Program-made: the position numbers and the translations under genes
Shown here: in pieces, positions 28,782-37,677 of the stretch
How the letters are laid out: each line of letters starts with the position of its first letter
How positions within the stretch are numbered: the stretch's first letter is position 1
Notes under the pieces: generated by a model
What the model was told of the DNA's origin: nothing
Seen by the model: the letters and a program-made list of their open reading frames with translations, nothing else
Database searches by the model: none
Source: Candidatus Poribacteria bacterium
GTDB lineage: Bacteria; Poribacteria; WGA-4E; WGA-3G
Reading direction: 5' to 3'
DNA length: 64,000 nt
Assembly: GCA_026702755.1 (NCBI GenBank)
Contig: JAPPBX010000033.1
Span: 1 to 64,000, forward strand

Positions 28782-29408
28782 ATGGCACTATTTGGTAGAA
28801 AAGACGGCAAATCCCTATTTGGTAGACGAAAAAAAGAGGCTGAACCCAAAAAGCCAGAACGGCATGAATTAGTTGACATTCCGATTGACAGCATGATTGA
28901 ACTCTCCGACATCATTACGTATGAGGAGACCGGAGATACTTCACACGCCTTCAAACTGGTCACGCGAAAGAAGTATGAAGGCGACAACCTCCGTCGCTAT
29001 ATGTATCATATCCGTGATGCAGAGGAGGCGGTCGTTATCGGAGTTGATCATGTCCCCGGAACTAAGGACGACTACGAGGTTTCCCGGTGGATTGTTGATG
29101 ACGAATGCGAACTTGGCGATCCGTTGCCGGATGAAATGACCCTCTATTTTCCGGACCCGGAGAATGAAAACGAAGACATCGCTGTTGAATACAACCGGCA
29201 GGATGTTGTTCCCGCAATGCTCACCGTTACTAATGCAGAAGGGGAAGAGAAATTTGAGGTTGAACTTCACGAGTACGCCAGCGATAACGACGAGTACATG
29301 TCTATTGAACTCTGTGGTGACTGGTTGACTTTCTACGTCGGTGTGCTTATAACACAATCGGATATAACAATCTATCCAGCGATGGAAGCACAACCTGAGC
29401 GCAAGTAA
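28782..29408 (+). CDS. Conserved-looking acidic hypothetical protein
   Basis: 208 aa, no signal peptide. A short basic N-terminus contains a duplicated LFGRK/LFGRRK motif, followed by a single acidic beta-rich domain (about 35-200) with many Asp and Glu. Family not recognised. It lies 8 bases behind the Arg/Ser-rich membrane protein and is followed by a terminator, so the two form a bicistronic unit. Its negative charge contrasts with the very basic partner, which suggests but does not prove an interaction. Confidence 0.7.
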   Translation: MALFGRKDGKSLFGRRKKEAEPKKPERHELVDIPIDSMIELSDIITYEETGDTSHAFKLVTRKKYEGDNLRRYMYHIRDAEEAVVIGVDHVPGTKDDYEVSRWIVDDECELGDPLPDEMTLYFPDPENENEDIAVEYNRQDVVPAMLTVTNAEGEEKFEVELHEYASDNDEYMSIELCGDWLTFYVGVLITQSDITIYPAMEAQPERK

Positions 29409-29438
29409 GTTTTAACCCTGATTTATCCATATATCCAT

Positions 29439-29469
29439 AAGGCGAGGTGTCCACCTCGCCTTATTTTTT
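29439..29469 (+). terminator. Intrinsic terminator
   Basis: Stem AAGGCGAGGTG (29439-29449) with CACCTCGCCTT (29452-29462), then ATTTTTT. Ends the 27700-29408 pair. Confidence 0.85.
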
Positions 29470-29480
29470 CGGGTCTTGAA

Positions 29481-30806
29481 TTAGCGGTCAAGTAGTGGAC
29501 GGGATGGACGGTGAGACCGTTCCAATTTTTTAAGTTGCTCTTTGGCGCGCTTAAGTGCTTCCTCCGCACCCATAAGTGCCTCCTCTGTGTCAACTTTGCC
29601 GAAGTAAACTGCAGCCTTCCTATTACGATGGTGAAGTTTTTCAAACATCTGCTTCAGATATGCGTCTTTATAAGTTTCCCAATCCTCGGCGGGTGCGATG
29701 CCGAAGAGCCTGGACGACCAGACCTCTGGATTTTTTTCCAGCTCCATCAATTCATCCCGCTTTGATAGGTAGGTCCAGTACTCTTCAAAATTATCAATGG
29801 TAATTCCTTTATCAAGGAGCATCTGGAGCCATTCATCCCGCGGGTATTTCGCATCAACCTCACTTATCGGCAGCGGGACATTATACTTAAAATTTACACC
29901 GTTGTCGAGTGTATAACTGACACTTCCTGAAGTTATAGCATACCTTTCGTTATACTTCTCGTCGTAGGCGTTCTGCAGTGCTTTGACAGTCTGTGGCACT
30001 GTAAAATCCTTAAAAAATATAGGTGGAGACGGAGCCTTAGGAAAATCCGGGGGTAGGGCATGAAGCAAGTACTTATCTACATTGTCTTTCTTGAGTAGAT
30101 TGCGGTACTTTCCTAAAGCTGTATCATAATTGAGTATAAATGGGTGCGCTTCTTTTTCCAATCTTTTTTGAATCTGACCGATTTCTTGCACAATATATGC
30201 GTCTTTATAGGTTTCCCAATCTTCAGTAGCTGGAATGCCGAAAAGTCCGGATGTCCACACCTGGGGTTGTCTCTCAAGATGCACTAACGTATCCCGAAGG
30301 AATAGGTATTCCCAATATGCGTTTGCGTTCTTGATCGTAATCCCTTTGTCGAGGAGCATCTGGAGCCATGCGTCGCGCGGATATTTCGCGTCAACCTCAG
30401 CGAGCGGAATATTCTCGTCGTAAGCAAAGATTTCAGCGTCTCCTACCGTGTATGACACACGCACCGTGGTATCCTTATGTTTGCGGTTATAGCCTTCGTC
30501 GTAAGCGTCCCGCAGTTCCTTAACCGTTTGCAAGATGGCATAGTCCTGCGTCTGCGGCGGCGACGCTATCTCATTTTTCAGTTCGGCAGCGAGTGCTGAG
30601 AACTTTGCCCGAATGCTGGCGCGCATTTCAGCACGGCGTGCTTCGTCCGTTTCTCCAGCGGACTTTAGCACAGTGTCCGTCTGTTCGTCTACCCAAGCTT
30701 CCCAAGGGTCTTCGGCGGTTTGCGCATCTGGTTGCAATACCAAAAAAGCGACTGTTCCCAGAGCAATCAGGAGGGTAAGTATGTGGACAATATGTTTGGC
30801 TTTCAT
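29481..30806 (-). CDS. Exported protein with an internally duplicated unknown domain
   Basis: 441 aa. N-terminal signal or anchor about residues 7-25; AAGGAG precedes the ATG. Two copies of a roughly 135-residue unit lie at about 90-225 and 265-400. Each contains, in order, an A-DE-YN element, SYT, EVDAKYPRD-WLQMLLDKGIT, a YW-YL-RD-L segment, VW-S-LFGI and EDWETYKDAY. The C-terminus is helical and basic. No known family is recognised. It is probably periplasmic or membrane-anchored. Confidence 0.7.
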   Translation of the reverse strand: MKAKHIVHILTLLIALGTVAFLVLQPDAQTAEDPWEAWVDEQTDTVLKSAGETDEARRAEMRASIRAKFSALAAELKNEIASPPQTQDYAILQTVKELRDAYDEGYNRKHKDTTVRVSYTVGDAEIFAYDENIPLAEVDAKYPRDAWLQMLLDKGITIKNANAYWEYLFLRDTLVHLERQPQVWTSGLFGIPATEDWETYKDAYIVQEIGQIQKRLEKEAHPFILNYDTALGKYRNLLKKDNVDKYLLHALPPDFPKAPSPPIFFKDFTVPQTVKALQNAYDEKYNERYAITSGSVSYTLDNGVNFKYNVPLPISEVDAKYPRDEWLQMLLDKGITIDNFEEYWTYLSKRDELMELEKNPEVWSSRLFGIAPAEDWETYKDAYLKQMFEKLHHRNRKAAVYFGKVDTEEALMGAEEALKRAKEQLKKLERSHRPSRPLLDR

Positions 30807-30910
30807 TGTTTGTCTCCTTCAGTTAGGTTATCGGTGATGTGTATTAACTACTACGTCTTACGGATTGTCACACCAAATCCCAAAAGAAGTTCCACTGTTC
30901 TCTTAATTTA

Positions 30911-31972
30911 TCAATTAGCCGCTAATTGACGGATTGCCTGCACCGCTGTCTCTGTATCTTGGAGTGGGGTATTTGGAACACGTGAGGTAAGCGCACTCTT
31001 GATGTGCTGTGCTAACCCCTCAAATCTGCACTGACTCACGATGGCGTGCTGTTCCATATATTCGTAAACTTTATGTCGCTTCGGCAATCTGATGTTCTCT
31101 TGGGACAGCGTTAGGACGATAACCTTGCGTCCACTGCTCGCCGCCTCACATACCATTGAGAAACTATCTGCAGTAACGATAAGCAGGTCGCTTAAGGCAA
31201 GGATGGCTTGATACGGATCTTCAAGTTCTGAAGGCGTGTCCGGCACGATGAATAGCGGGCACCAATCAGAATGTTTCACCGTTGAAACCAGATGCGCAGT
31301 TACGTCTGGTGGGGTTCGGCGGGAAGTCGTCACCAGTATCTGCGTATTCATTTCCGTTGCGACTGTCTCACAAATCTTGCTCAGCCGCTCAGCATCAGCA
31401 ACCGTGATCGTTTCATGCCGGTCTGCTCCACCGATAAGGAATCCGATACGCGGCCTCTCTGGGAGGTTCATTTCATCTTTCAAGCGTTTCCGCTCAGCGT
31501 CCAGTGTGTCTGGAGAGATAGGATTGGGCACGCCGATTGTTTGACAGACATTGTTCTTAGACGTAGCGTTATGCCAAGAGAGCATCGGGAGAATTGCGAG
31601 ATCGAAATAACGGGTCCCTACCGGCGAAGGTCTGCGGCACGTAACCGTCTTAGCCCCCAAAATTCTGCCGAGGAGTAGATTGACGGCTGCCACAGACGAA
31701 CCTGTTGAGAGGATAATATCAGTCGTTTGAAGGTGTATCAATGCGCCATAAGTCTCGGATGTGAGACTCCATCGCAGCAGCGTATGAATAACCAACATAG
31801 GGAGTGGTATGCCACCGAAGATACACATAAAAACGCGCAAGAGATTATCACGCCACTTGCGTCGGAATTCTACCTCAAGCCATTCCACTTGACATTCAGG
31901 CATCTTTTCCACAATGCCTAAGGATTGCTTGTAATGTCCCGGTTTCTTGTCGCTTAAGATTACAACTTTCAT
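30911..31972 (-). CDS. ELM1/GtrOC1-like putative glycosyltransferase-fold protein
   Basis: 353 aa resembling the ELM1 (DUF1022) family: start MKVVILSDKKPGHYKQSLGI, ILSTGSSVAAVNLLLGR, CRRPSPVGTRYFDLAILP, RIGFLIGGADRHE, VTTSRRTPPDV and VTADSFSMVCEAASSGRKVIVL. Bacterial relatives are annotated as sugar epimerases or glycosyltransferases linked to envelope polysaccharide; the reaction is not settled. No clear ribosome site; the start is chosen by the family N-terminus. Transcribed alone. Confidence 0.75.
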   Translation of the reverse strand: MKVVILSDKKPGHYKQSLGIVEKMPECQVEWLEVEFRRKWRDNLLRVFMCIFGGIPLPMLVIHTLLRWSLTSETYGALIHLQTTDIILSTGSSVAAVNLLLGRILGAKTVTCRRPSPVGTRYFDLAILPMLSWHNATSKNNVCQTIGVPNPISPDTLDAERKRLKDEMNLPERPRIGFLIGGADRHETITVADAERLSKICETVATEMNTQILVTTSRRTPPDVTAHLVSTVKHSDWCPLFIVPDTPSELEDPYQAILALSDLLIVTADSFSMVCEAASSGRKVIVLTLSQENIRLPKRHKVYEYMEQHAIVSQCRFEGLAQHIKSALTSRVPNTPLQDTETAVQAIRQLAAN

Positions 31973-31983
31973 TTAAAGTAGCA

Positions 31984-32000
31984 GGCACACTCCGTGTGCC
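31984..32000. repeat. GGCACAC-TCC-GTGTGCC palindrome
   Basis: Perfect 7-bp stem with a 3-base loop, lying between a lipoprotein gene and the ELM1-like gene. A related CACACACCGTGTGCCG lies at 38724-38739. No T tract, so a dispersed palindromic repeat is more likely than a terminator. Confidence 0.6.
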
Positions 32001-32043
32001 GTAGCCTTAGAGTAGTAGACGTATTCTATATGCCGTAACTTTC

Positions 32044-32811
32044 TTAATTTTCGGCTGTTGAACCTAAGGCATAATCAACCAGTTCCGTTACACTGTGTTC
32101 ATCTTCGACTTTGACAATCCCGACGTGCGGGACAAACCATACCGTCTGATTCAATTGTGTTGTCTCCACTTCGGAAAAAAGAGAGTGTGTGATCTCTATC
32201 TGATACTCAATCTGGTACGTTTTTTCAAAGTTCCCGGCAGGCATTTCCAGCGGACTTTCGGCAACGACCTCTGCTTTGATACTCATAAGTACTTCAAAGG
32301 GGATCTGAAGCAGTGCGAGATTTTGCGGAGCGATGCTCCCATTGACCTTTATATTCAAGGCATCCCACTGAGCGTTGAGGGTTAGTGGAACTTGTAAAAA
32401 GATGAATTCAGTATGCGAGATTGGCTCTACTGCGACAGTCAATTCCAAGCCCGCGAGTTCGTTCTGTGCTGCTTTAGGGAGTTCGGTTTGCACGTAGCGA
32501 TCTATCTTTTCACCGATGGCGAAAAGGACTCGGTTTTGTTCAACGCGAAAAACGTCCGGTTTCAGAAGGTTGAATCCTATAGTCTCAATCGGTGGTGTGG
32601 TCTTGAAGGTTCTATAGTCCTTTCCCTCAATATTTGTCTCGCCACTAACTTCAAGCGTCCATTGAAGCCCATCGGTGTTTCGGTAGACCCATCGGTTTCC
32701 GACCACATCGGGAAAGTAGTTTGGTTTATCTTCTATCGGGACAGAAGTTTCATCGGAACCGCACCCGAACAAAATAAAAATAGCACACAGCATCAGAGAG
32801 ATCAGTCGCAT
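32044..32811 (-). CDS. Putative lipoprotein
   Basis: 255 aa. Residues 1-17 form a lipoprotein signal with lipobox LFGC. The mature part is beta-rich, beginning with a conserved-looking YFPDVVGNRWVYRN segment that is common in bacterial lipoproteins of unknown function. The ATG is one base after the stop of the TlpA-like gene, so it is the second gene of that operon. Confidence 0.75.
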   Translation of the reverse strand: MRLISLMLCAIFILFGCGSDETSVPIEDKPNYFPDVVGNRWVYRNTDGLQWTLEVSGETNIEGKDYRTFKTTPPIETIGFNLLKPDVFRVEQNRVLFAIGEKIDRYVQTELPKAAQNELAGLELTVAVEPISHTEFIFLQVPLTLNAQWDALNIKVNGSIAPQNLALLQIPFEVLMSIKAEVVAESPLEMPAGNFEKTYQIEYQIEITHSLFSEVETTQLNQTVWFVPHVGIVKVEDEHSVTELVDYALGSTAEN

Positions 32812-32812
32812 T

Positions 32813-34114
32813 TTATTTTTTCACTGCCTCTGCTACCAGGCGTTCTAACTTTTCCCCTTTCGCTTGATGGGTAATCAGCGTGCCATCTTTATCAATAAGC
32901 CACAGTGCCGGAATCGCGCGAATGCCATACTGTCGTGAGACGGGACTATCCCAGCCTTTCCCACTAAACACCTGCCGCCAAGGAATGTCGTTCTTTTTAA
33001 GGTAATCCTGTAGCCTATCTTCATCAGTATCAAGGCTAATACCGATAATGTCAAATCCTTCGTCTTTGTAGCTATTGTAAACAGCCTTGACATTCGGCAT
33101 TTCTGCGATGCACGGAAAGCACCAGACTGCCCAAAAATCGAGGAGGACGACTTTGCCACGGTATTGCTCAAGCGAAATCGGATTGCCATCAAGGTCTGTC
33201 GCTGAAAAGTCAGGTACAGTCTCTCCGATTAGTGATAGGAGGGCAGGATTAGCCTTTATGCGATATTCATTTGCCAGTTCGATGTTACCTGATGTTTCAT
33301 GAATCTCGGCAAGTTTTCTGAAGACACTACGGTTTTCCGAGAACTGCTCTTCAAGTTTCGTAAAAAGCTGCAGCACCTCCTCATCTCGATTCATCAGTTC
33401 AAGCATATTACCGAGGACAAAGTGACCTCGAATGTTGTCAGGTTTTAGGGCATCTTTATAACGGTTAATGAGATTCTCGGCATCTTCTTCTCGTTCAACT
33501 TTAATGTAGAGGCGAGTAAGTGCCGGATATACATAAACGAAATTTTCATTATCCGGATGCTGTTGGATTCCAGCAATCAAGGTGGCGATGGTTTCTTCAA
33601 CGCTTTCGTATATCTCTTCGGGTTTGTATTCCCATAAATTGGATGTCCGGTAAACTTTTGACGAAAAACTCAGGTTTAAAACCTCAAAATCATCGTTTGC
33701 ATGATGGCGACAACGCACGAGAGGCATGGCATCGCCATATACCTTACGTTGTTCAGTTTTCCACTCTCTATACTTGGGGTAAAGCTCGTAACTATAACTC
33801 ACTGGCATTTCTGGATCTGTGCTCTGCTTAAAAATCGGTTTGCCGCCTTCTTTATCTGCAGGACAAATTAACGCATTTTCATCTGCCAAGTGTTTCGGAT
33901 GTAAATCTGACAGCCGGACTGGAAAATCGCTATGTTCTTTTTCATAGGTGTCAATCGCCTTGCCGATAGCGAGCAAGTTTTGCGTGCACATTTCAATGTT
34001 TTTCGCATGCTGCTTTACATTGAGATCTTCGGTTTCACCTTGCGCTGCCACTTCTAAGTTCGCAGATGTCATTAGCAGCCCCAACACGATTCCTAACGTC
34101 AAAATCATTTTCAT
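32813..34114 (-). CDS. TlpA/ResA-type thioredoxin protein with pseudopilin-like and TPR regions
   Basis: 433 aa, exported (signal about 1-25). Residues 35-110 resemble the C-terminal part of secreted pseudopilin-like proteins (NLLAIGKAIDTYEKEH, FPVRLSDL, ICPAD). Residues 165-290 contain TPR-like helical pairs. Residues 298-433 are a TlpA thioredoxin domain with PDFSATDLDG, the redox motif Trp-Cys332-Phe-Pro-Cys335 and the cis-Pro region RAIPALW. It is a probable periplasmic disulfide reductase for protein maturation. The combination of the three regions is unusual. Confidence 0.8.
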   Translation of the reverse strand: MKMILTLGIVLGLLMTSANLEVAAQGETEDLNVKQHAKNIEMCTQNLLAIGKAIDTYEKEHSDFPVRLSDLHPKHLADENALICPADKEGGKPIFKQSTDPEMPVSYSYELYPKYREWKTEQRKVYGDAMPLVRCRHHANDDFEVLNLSFSSKVYRTSNLWEYKPEEIYESVEETIATLIAGIQQHPDNENFVYVYPALTRLYIKVEREEDAENLINRYKDALKPDNIRGHFVLGNMLELMNRDEEVLQLFTKLEEQFSENRSVFRKLAEIHETSGNIELANEYRIKANPALLSLIGETVPDFSATDLDGNPISLEQYRGKVVLLDFWAVWCFPCIAEMPNVKAVYNSYKDEGFDIIGISLDTDEDRLQDYLKKNDIPWRQVFSGKGWDSPVSRQYGIRAIPALWLIDKDGTLITHQAKGEKLERLVAEAVKK

Positions 34115-34310
34115 TTGATTATCCTCTTCTTTTTTCTCGGCGTTAGTCAGACAGTAATATTGAACATTCTCCCTCTATTTAAAGGATAGTATAGCACATC
34201 TTGATAACTTGTGGGAGGGGTTTTTAACCCTGACCTCTTTCCATACCGTTTTCGCTGGCGAGATTTCCCAACTCAGTAAAGTCCCTGCCCGTTACTGGAA
34301 AAAGGTAAAT

Positions 34311-34339
34311 TTGGCAGATTCGCTCAAGTGTAGTATAAT
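34311..34339 (+). promoter_or_regulatory. Promoter of the ADP-ribosylglycohydrolase gene
   Basis: TTGGCA (34311-34316), 17-base spacer, TATAAT (34334-34339); expected start near 34346, then AAAGGAGAG before the ATG. The remaining 34115-34310 gap holds no gene; it contains a GATTTCCCAACT stretch resembling the dispersed repeats. Confidence 0.75.
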
Positions 34340-34373
34340 ACGGTAAGGGTGCTATAGGATTAAAGGAGAGAGC

Positions 34374-35147
34374 ATGTTAGGTGCAATTATAGGCGATGTC
34401 GCCGGTTCCATCTACGAGGGAAATCCGATCAAAGCCAAGGATTTTCCTTTTTTCGGTGATTATTGTTGTTTTACGGATGATTCGGTGTGTACTATCGCAG
34501 TCGCAGATATTCTGCTGCACGACCTTCCACCAGCAGAGACGATGCAGCAGTGGTGTCGCCGTTACCCAGGACGCGGCTACGGTGGGAACTTTGGTATGTG
34601 GATTTATGACGATCCACCTGAACTCTATGGCAGTTATGGCAATGGTGCAGCGATGCGCGTCTCGCCAGCGGCGTTCCTGAACCGCGATAATCTGGATGCT
34701 GCACTCTCCGCTTCCGACAAGGTAACAGAGATTACCCACAACCACCCTGAAGGCATGAAAGGTGCACGAGCGACGACACACGCCATCTGGCTTGCATTTC
34801 AAGGCGAGCCTCCTACCGACATCCGCAAGGTTATCGCCTCTGAATACGGCTACGACCTCACCAAGACGGTGGGCGAGATCCGTCTATCCTACTTTTTCGA
34901 TATAACCTGCCAAGGCACTGTCCCACAGGCGATAACGTGCGCGCTGGAATCCGTGAGTTATGAAGACGCGGTGCGTAACGCCATCTCCCTCGGTGGCGAT
35001 GCCGATACGCTTGCTGCGATTGCTGGCCCCATCGCTGAAGCGTTGCACGGCATTCCTGATGAGTTCAAAGAGCGGACGGAAAGTATCTACCTCGCCGATG
35101 CCCCGGACATCCTTGAAGTGTTGGAAGAGATGTATCAGTTTCGGTAG
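34374..35147 (+). CDS. ADP-ribosylglycohydrolase family protein
   Basis: 257 aa, complete ADP-ribosylglycohydrolase (DraG/ARH) domain. Start MLGAIIGDVAGSIYEG, metal-binding FTDDSVCTIAVADIL, central ITHNHPEGMKGARAT and the C-terminal SLGGDADTLAAIAGPIAEA with the second metal-site Asp pair. It should remove ADP-ribose from proteins or small molecules. AAAGGAGAG precedes the ATG. The stop codon lies inside a dispersed repeat (35143-35170). No ADP-ribosyltransferase is visible nearby. Confidence 0.92.
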   Translation: MLGAIIGDVAGSIYEGNPIKAKDFPFFGDYCCFTDDSVCTIAVADILLHDLPPAETMQQWCRRYPGRGYGGNFGMWIYDDPPELYGSYGNGAAMRVSPAAFLNRDNLDAALSASDKVTEITHNHPEGMKGARATTHAIWLAFQGEPPTDIRKVIASEYGYDLTKTVGEIRLSYFFDITCQGTVPQAITCALESVSYEDAVRNAISLGGDADTLAAIAGPIAEALHGIPDEFKERTESIYLADAPDILEVLEEMYQFR

Positions 35148-35170
35148 GCGCGATTTCCCAACCGCATTGG
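35143..35170. repeat. Dispersed repeat, GGTAGGCGCGATTTCCCAACC type
   Basis: Same family as 27310-27340 and 44685-44716. It overlaps the TAG stop of the upstream gene, so the repeat has supplied or replaced the end of that reading frame. Confidence 0.6.
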
Positions 35171-35219
35171 TTCTCCCAGATACTCCTATCGGATCGATCT
35201 CCTGATCGCGACTTATCCC

Positions 35220-35247
35220 TTGACAAATAGATTGAATTCGTTATGCT
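35220..35247 (+). promoter_or_regulatory. Probable promoter of mrr
   Basis: TTGACA (35220-35225), 16-base spacer, TATGCT (35242-35247), about 38 bases before the ATG. Confidence 0.55.
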
Positions 35248-35285
35248 ATATAACACATTTCTAGACTCAAATCAGAGGATTTTTT

Positions 35286-36164
35286 ATGGAAACTGTGACA
35301 AAAAAGGCTTGGAATCCAGATACAAATCAAGAATACGAAATAGAACTGCCAGCTCCTCACCTTGTGGAAGCTGTGCTTCTTGAAATTGACTTCCCGCTTA
35401 ATGGACTTCCTAAAAAGAAAATAGCAGAGATATTAGAAGAACACTTTTCGCTTACTGATGAACAAAGAAAAGCAAAAAATAAGAATCAAGTTCGAGTCTT
35501 TCACCTTTATGTTGGTTTTATTAGTCGTGCCCTAATAAATGCAGGAAAATTGGTAGAGTTGACGAGCGGGTGGAGGGATATTAGTCGGAGACAGGCAAGC
35601 GAACAAGTTCAAGTACCTAAACAATATCCTGATGATGGATTCACCCCTGAAAAATCTATTGAAGAAAATTACCACAAAATCCGAGAAGGGTTGGCGGTAG
35701 AACTACTACAACAGATTAAGAGTAATACTCCTACTTTTTTTGAGGAATTAGTTATTGATCTACTCGTTGCCATGGGCTATGGTGGTTCACGCGAAGATGC
35801 TGGAAAAGCTGTAGGACGTGGTGGCGATGGTGGGATTGATGGTATCATTAACGAGGATCGACTTGGACTTGATGTCGTTTATGTTCAAGCGAAACGATGG
35901 GAGGGGAATGTCAGTCGTCCTGAGATTCAAAAGTTTGCAGGGGCACTACAAGGTCAACGTGCTCGTAAAGGAATCTTCATTACAACTTCGGATTTTACCA
36001 GAGATGCTGAAGGGTATGTGAAAACCATTGATTCTAAGATTATTCTTATTAATGGAAAACAACTTGCAGAGTATATGATTGAACACAACGTTGGCGTTTC
36101 CACAACGAAAACTTATGAAATCAAGCGCGTAGATTCTGATTATTTTGCCGAAGGTTCCGAATAA
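35286..36164 (+). CDS. mrr: Mrr-family type IV restriction endonuclease
   Basis: 292 aa. Residues about 20-105 form the Mrr N-terminal winged-helix domain (ALINAGKLVELTSGWRDIS). Residues 145-275 form the Mrr catalytic PD-(D/E)xK domain: GYGGSREDAGKAVGRGGDGG, Asp185 in GIDG, and Gln201-Ala-Lys203 in YVQAKRW, followed by the typical FAGALQGQRARKGIFITTS. Such enzymes cut modified DNA. The codon usage is more AT-rich than that of neighbours, consistent with transfer. Single gene. Confidence 0.93.
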   Translation: METVTKKAWNPDTNQEYEIELPAPHLVEAVLLEIDFPLNGLPKKKIAEILEEHFSLTDEQRKAKNKNQVRVFHLYVGFISRALINAGKLVELTSGWRDISRRQASEQVQVPKQYPDDGFTPEKSIEENYHKIREGLAVELLQQIKSNTPTFFEELVIDLLVAMGYGGSREDAGKAVGRGGDGGIDGIINEDRLGLDVVYVQAKRWEGNVSRPEIQKFAGALQGQRARKGIFITTSDFTRDAEGYVKTIDSKIILINGKQLAEYMIEHNVGVSTTKTYEIKRVDSDYFAEGSE

Positions 36165-36185
36165 GATAGAACGTCACAAGATACG

Positions 36186-36223
36186 GGTTGTGTGAACCGC
36201 GGAAATCTGAGATTCACACAACC
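36186..36223. terminator. Palindrome between convergent mrr and enolase-family genes
   Basis: Perfect 11-bp stem GGTTGTGTGAA (36186-36196) with TTCACACAACC (36213-36223). No T tract on either side, so termination would be rho-independent only weakly; it may simply be a dispersed palindrome. Confidence 0.4.
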
Positions 36224-36233
36224 GACCGTTGCA

Positions 36234-37415
36234 TCAAACCACTTCCATCCAAACCCCGGGCACAAACCCCGGATATTCCCCCTCACTGAACGCTGGATAG
36301 TAGACACTTTCTCCGTCAAAATCGTGAACCGTCTCTCCGCCGCTTTCATTCGGAATATGTACTCTACACGTATAATCGGTCTGATTGAACAACTGCTGCG
36401 GTGTCGGTGTAGATTCCTCAACGCGATATTCTGCTAATGCTGCTTCATCGATGTCAACGCCGAGTCCCGGCGACTCCGAGACCTGAATCGTTCCGTCAAC
36501 GACATCAAGTCGTGTTTTGAGCAGATCCGATTCCCACAATTCGTGACACGTAATCGCTGGCAATTCGGCTTGCGATAATACCGCACCGAGATGCACCGAG
36601 TATGCCGTTGTAATACCCGTGCCAACCATCTGAAGCCAGTAGGGTTGCTCAAACGATGCACAGAGCGCGTTCGTCCGCCGTAACGAGTTCACGCCACCGC
36701 CGACAACAAACCCACCACAACAGCGCGCATGCAGACAGGATTCGTTGAAATGCTCGACGATCCGTTTCTCAACAGCCTCTTGCAGTCTCGCTGCACCCTC
36801 CACGTCCGTTCCGAGGTAGTATGGACTCTCATAGATGGCGACATTCGGGTGTTCGTCTAATTGCTGCAACACGGGGATAGCGTTATCCGCGGTCCGCAGG
36901 AATCCGTTGAAATCGATGTCGAGCCGATAGTCCGCTGGGACGGCATCGCCGACAGCGTCTACCTGTGCGAAGATGTCGCGCCAGGGACGCGCTTTGAGTT
37001 TCGCGGATGTGTAACCTCGTTTCACCGATTCTTGGACTTCCGCAACCCAATCCTCTGGCGGCATATCGATATCCCACCACGAGATAGGACATCTTTCCCG
37101 AACCTTAGGTCCGATGAGTTGATAGACGGGGACATCAACGGATTTGCCAATCGCGTCGAAAAGGGACATCTGGATGCCGAATCCGACGCTGTCATCGTTC
37201 ATACAGGCAAATGCGTTCTGTCCGATCACCTGTTCGATGTTTGCCGATTCGTTTGATAAATTTTCGCCGTATCCGATAACGCCGTTGCTGAGTTCGACGC
37301 GGTAGACGTGAACCCGTTCGCCGTGTGTCAGCGCGCGGTGCATGTGTCGGCTAACCCGTTCATGATAAAATGGTACGTTCAACGGAATCGCTTCGAGATG
37401 TTTGATGCTAAGCAT
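36234..37415 (-). CDS. Mandelate racemase/muconate-lactonizing enzyme family protein
   Basis: 393 aa, enolase superfamily. N-terminal capping domain (about 1-125), then a TIM barrel. The base motif Lys139-x-Lys141 (AKLKARPW) is present, with metal ligands Asp166/Asp168 (RLDIDFNG) and Glu196 (IYESPYY). After the barrel strand with FVVGGG comes a C-terminal extension with HDFDGESVYYPAF. It probably abstracts a proton from a carboxylate sugar acid; substrate unknown. Single minus-strand gene. Confidence 0.85.
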   Translation of the reverse strand: MLSIKHLEAIPLNVPFYHERVSRHMHRALTHGERVHVYRVELSNGVIGYGENLSNESANIEQVIGQNAFACMNDDSVGFGIQMSLFDAIGKSVDVPVYQLIGPKVRERCPISWWDIDMPPEDWVAEVQESVKRGYTSAKLKARPWRDIFAQVDAVGDAVPADYRLDIDFNGFLRTADNAIPVLQQLDEHPNVAIYESPYYLGTDVEGAARLQEAVEKRIVEHFNESCLHARCCGGFVVGGGVNSLRRTNALCASFEQPYWLQMVGTGITTAYSVHLGAVLSQAELPAITCHELWESDLLKTRLDVVDGTIQVSESPGLGVDIDEAALAEYRVEESTPTPQQLFNQTDYTCRVHIPNESGGETVHDFDGESVYYPAFSEGEYPGFVPGVWMEVV

Positions 37416-37548
37416 GAGTTCCCTCCCAAATTGATAAACAATCGCTCACGAGGTTTTCACTTTTTGCTGGTACGGTTTCCGAATTGTATCACATTTCCGA
37501 AATTGAAAGTGAAAATATTATGAAGATGTAGTGATTTCGTCTCTACCT

Positions 37549-37572
37549 ACTGACAACTGAAAACTGACAACC
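37549..37572. repeat. ACTGACA heptamer repeats
   Basis: Short run of ACTGACA-ACTGAAA-ACTGACA units in the gap between the divergent enolase-family and dioxygenase genes. Same unit as the palindromic repeats in the ribosomal operon. The rest of the 37416-37677 gap is AT-rich and non-coding. Confidence 0.6.
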
Positions 37573-37591
37573 AGTAACTGCTTCATCGCGG

Positions 37592-37621
37592 TTGACATGC
37601 CCTCCGTTTTGTTGGTATAAT
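37592..37621 (+). promoter_or_regulatory. Promoter of the phytanoyl-CoA dioxygenase-family gene
   Basis: TTGACA (37592-37597), 18-base spacer, TATAAT (37616-37621), about 56 bases before the ATG; GAGGGA serves as ribosome site. Confidence 0.75.
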
Positions 37622-37677
37622 ATCTTTAACACGTACGATATTGAAATACTGATACTTTCGCAAGCGAGGGACACATT

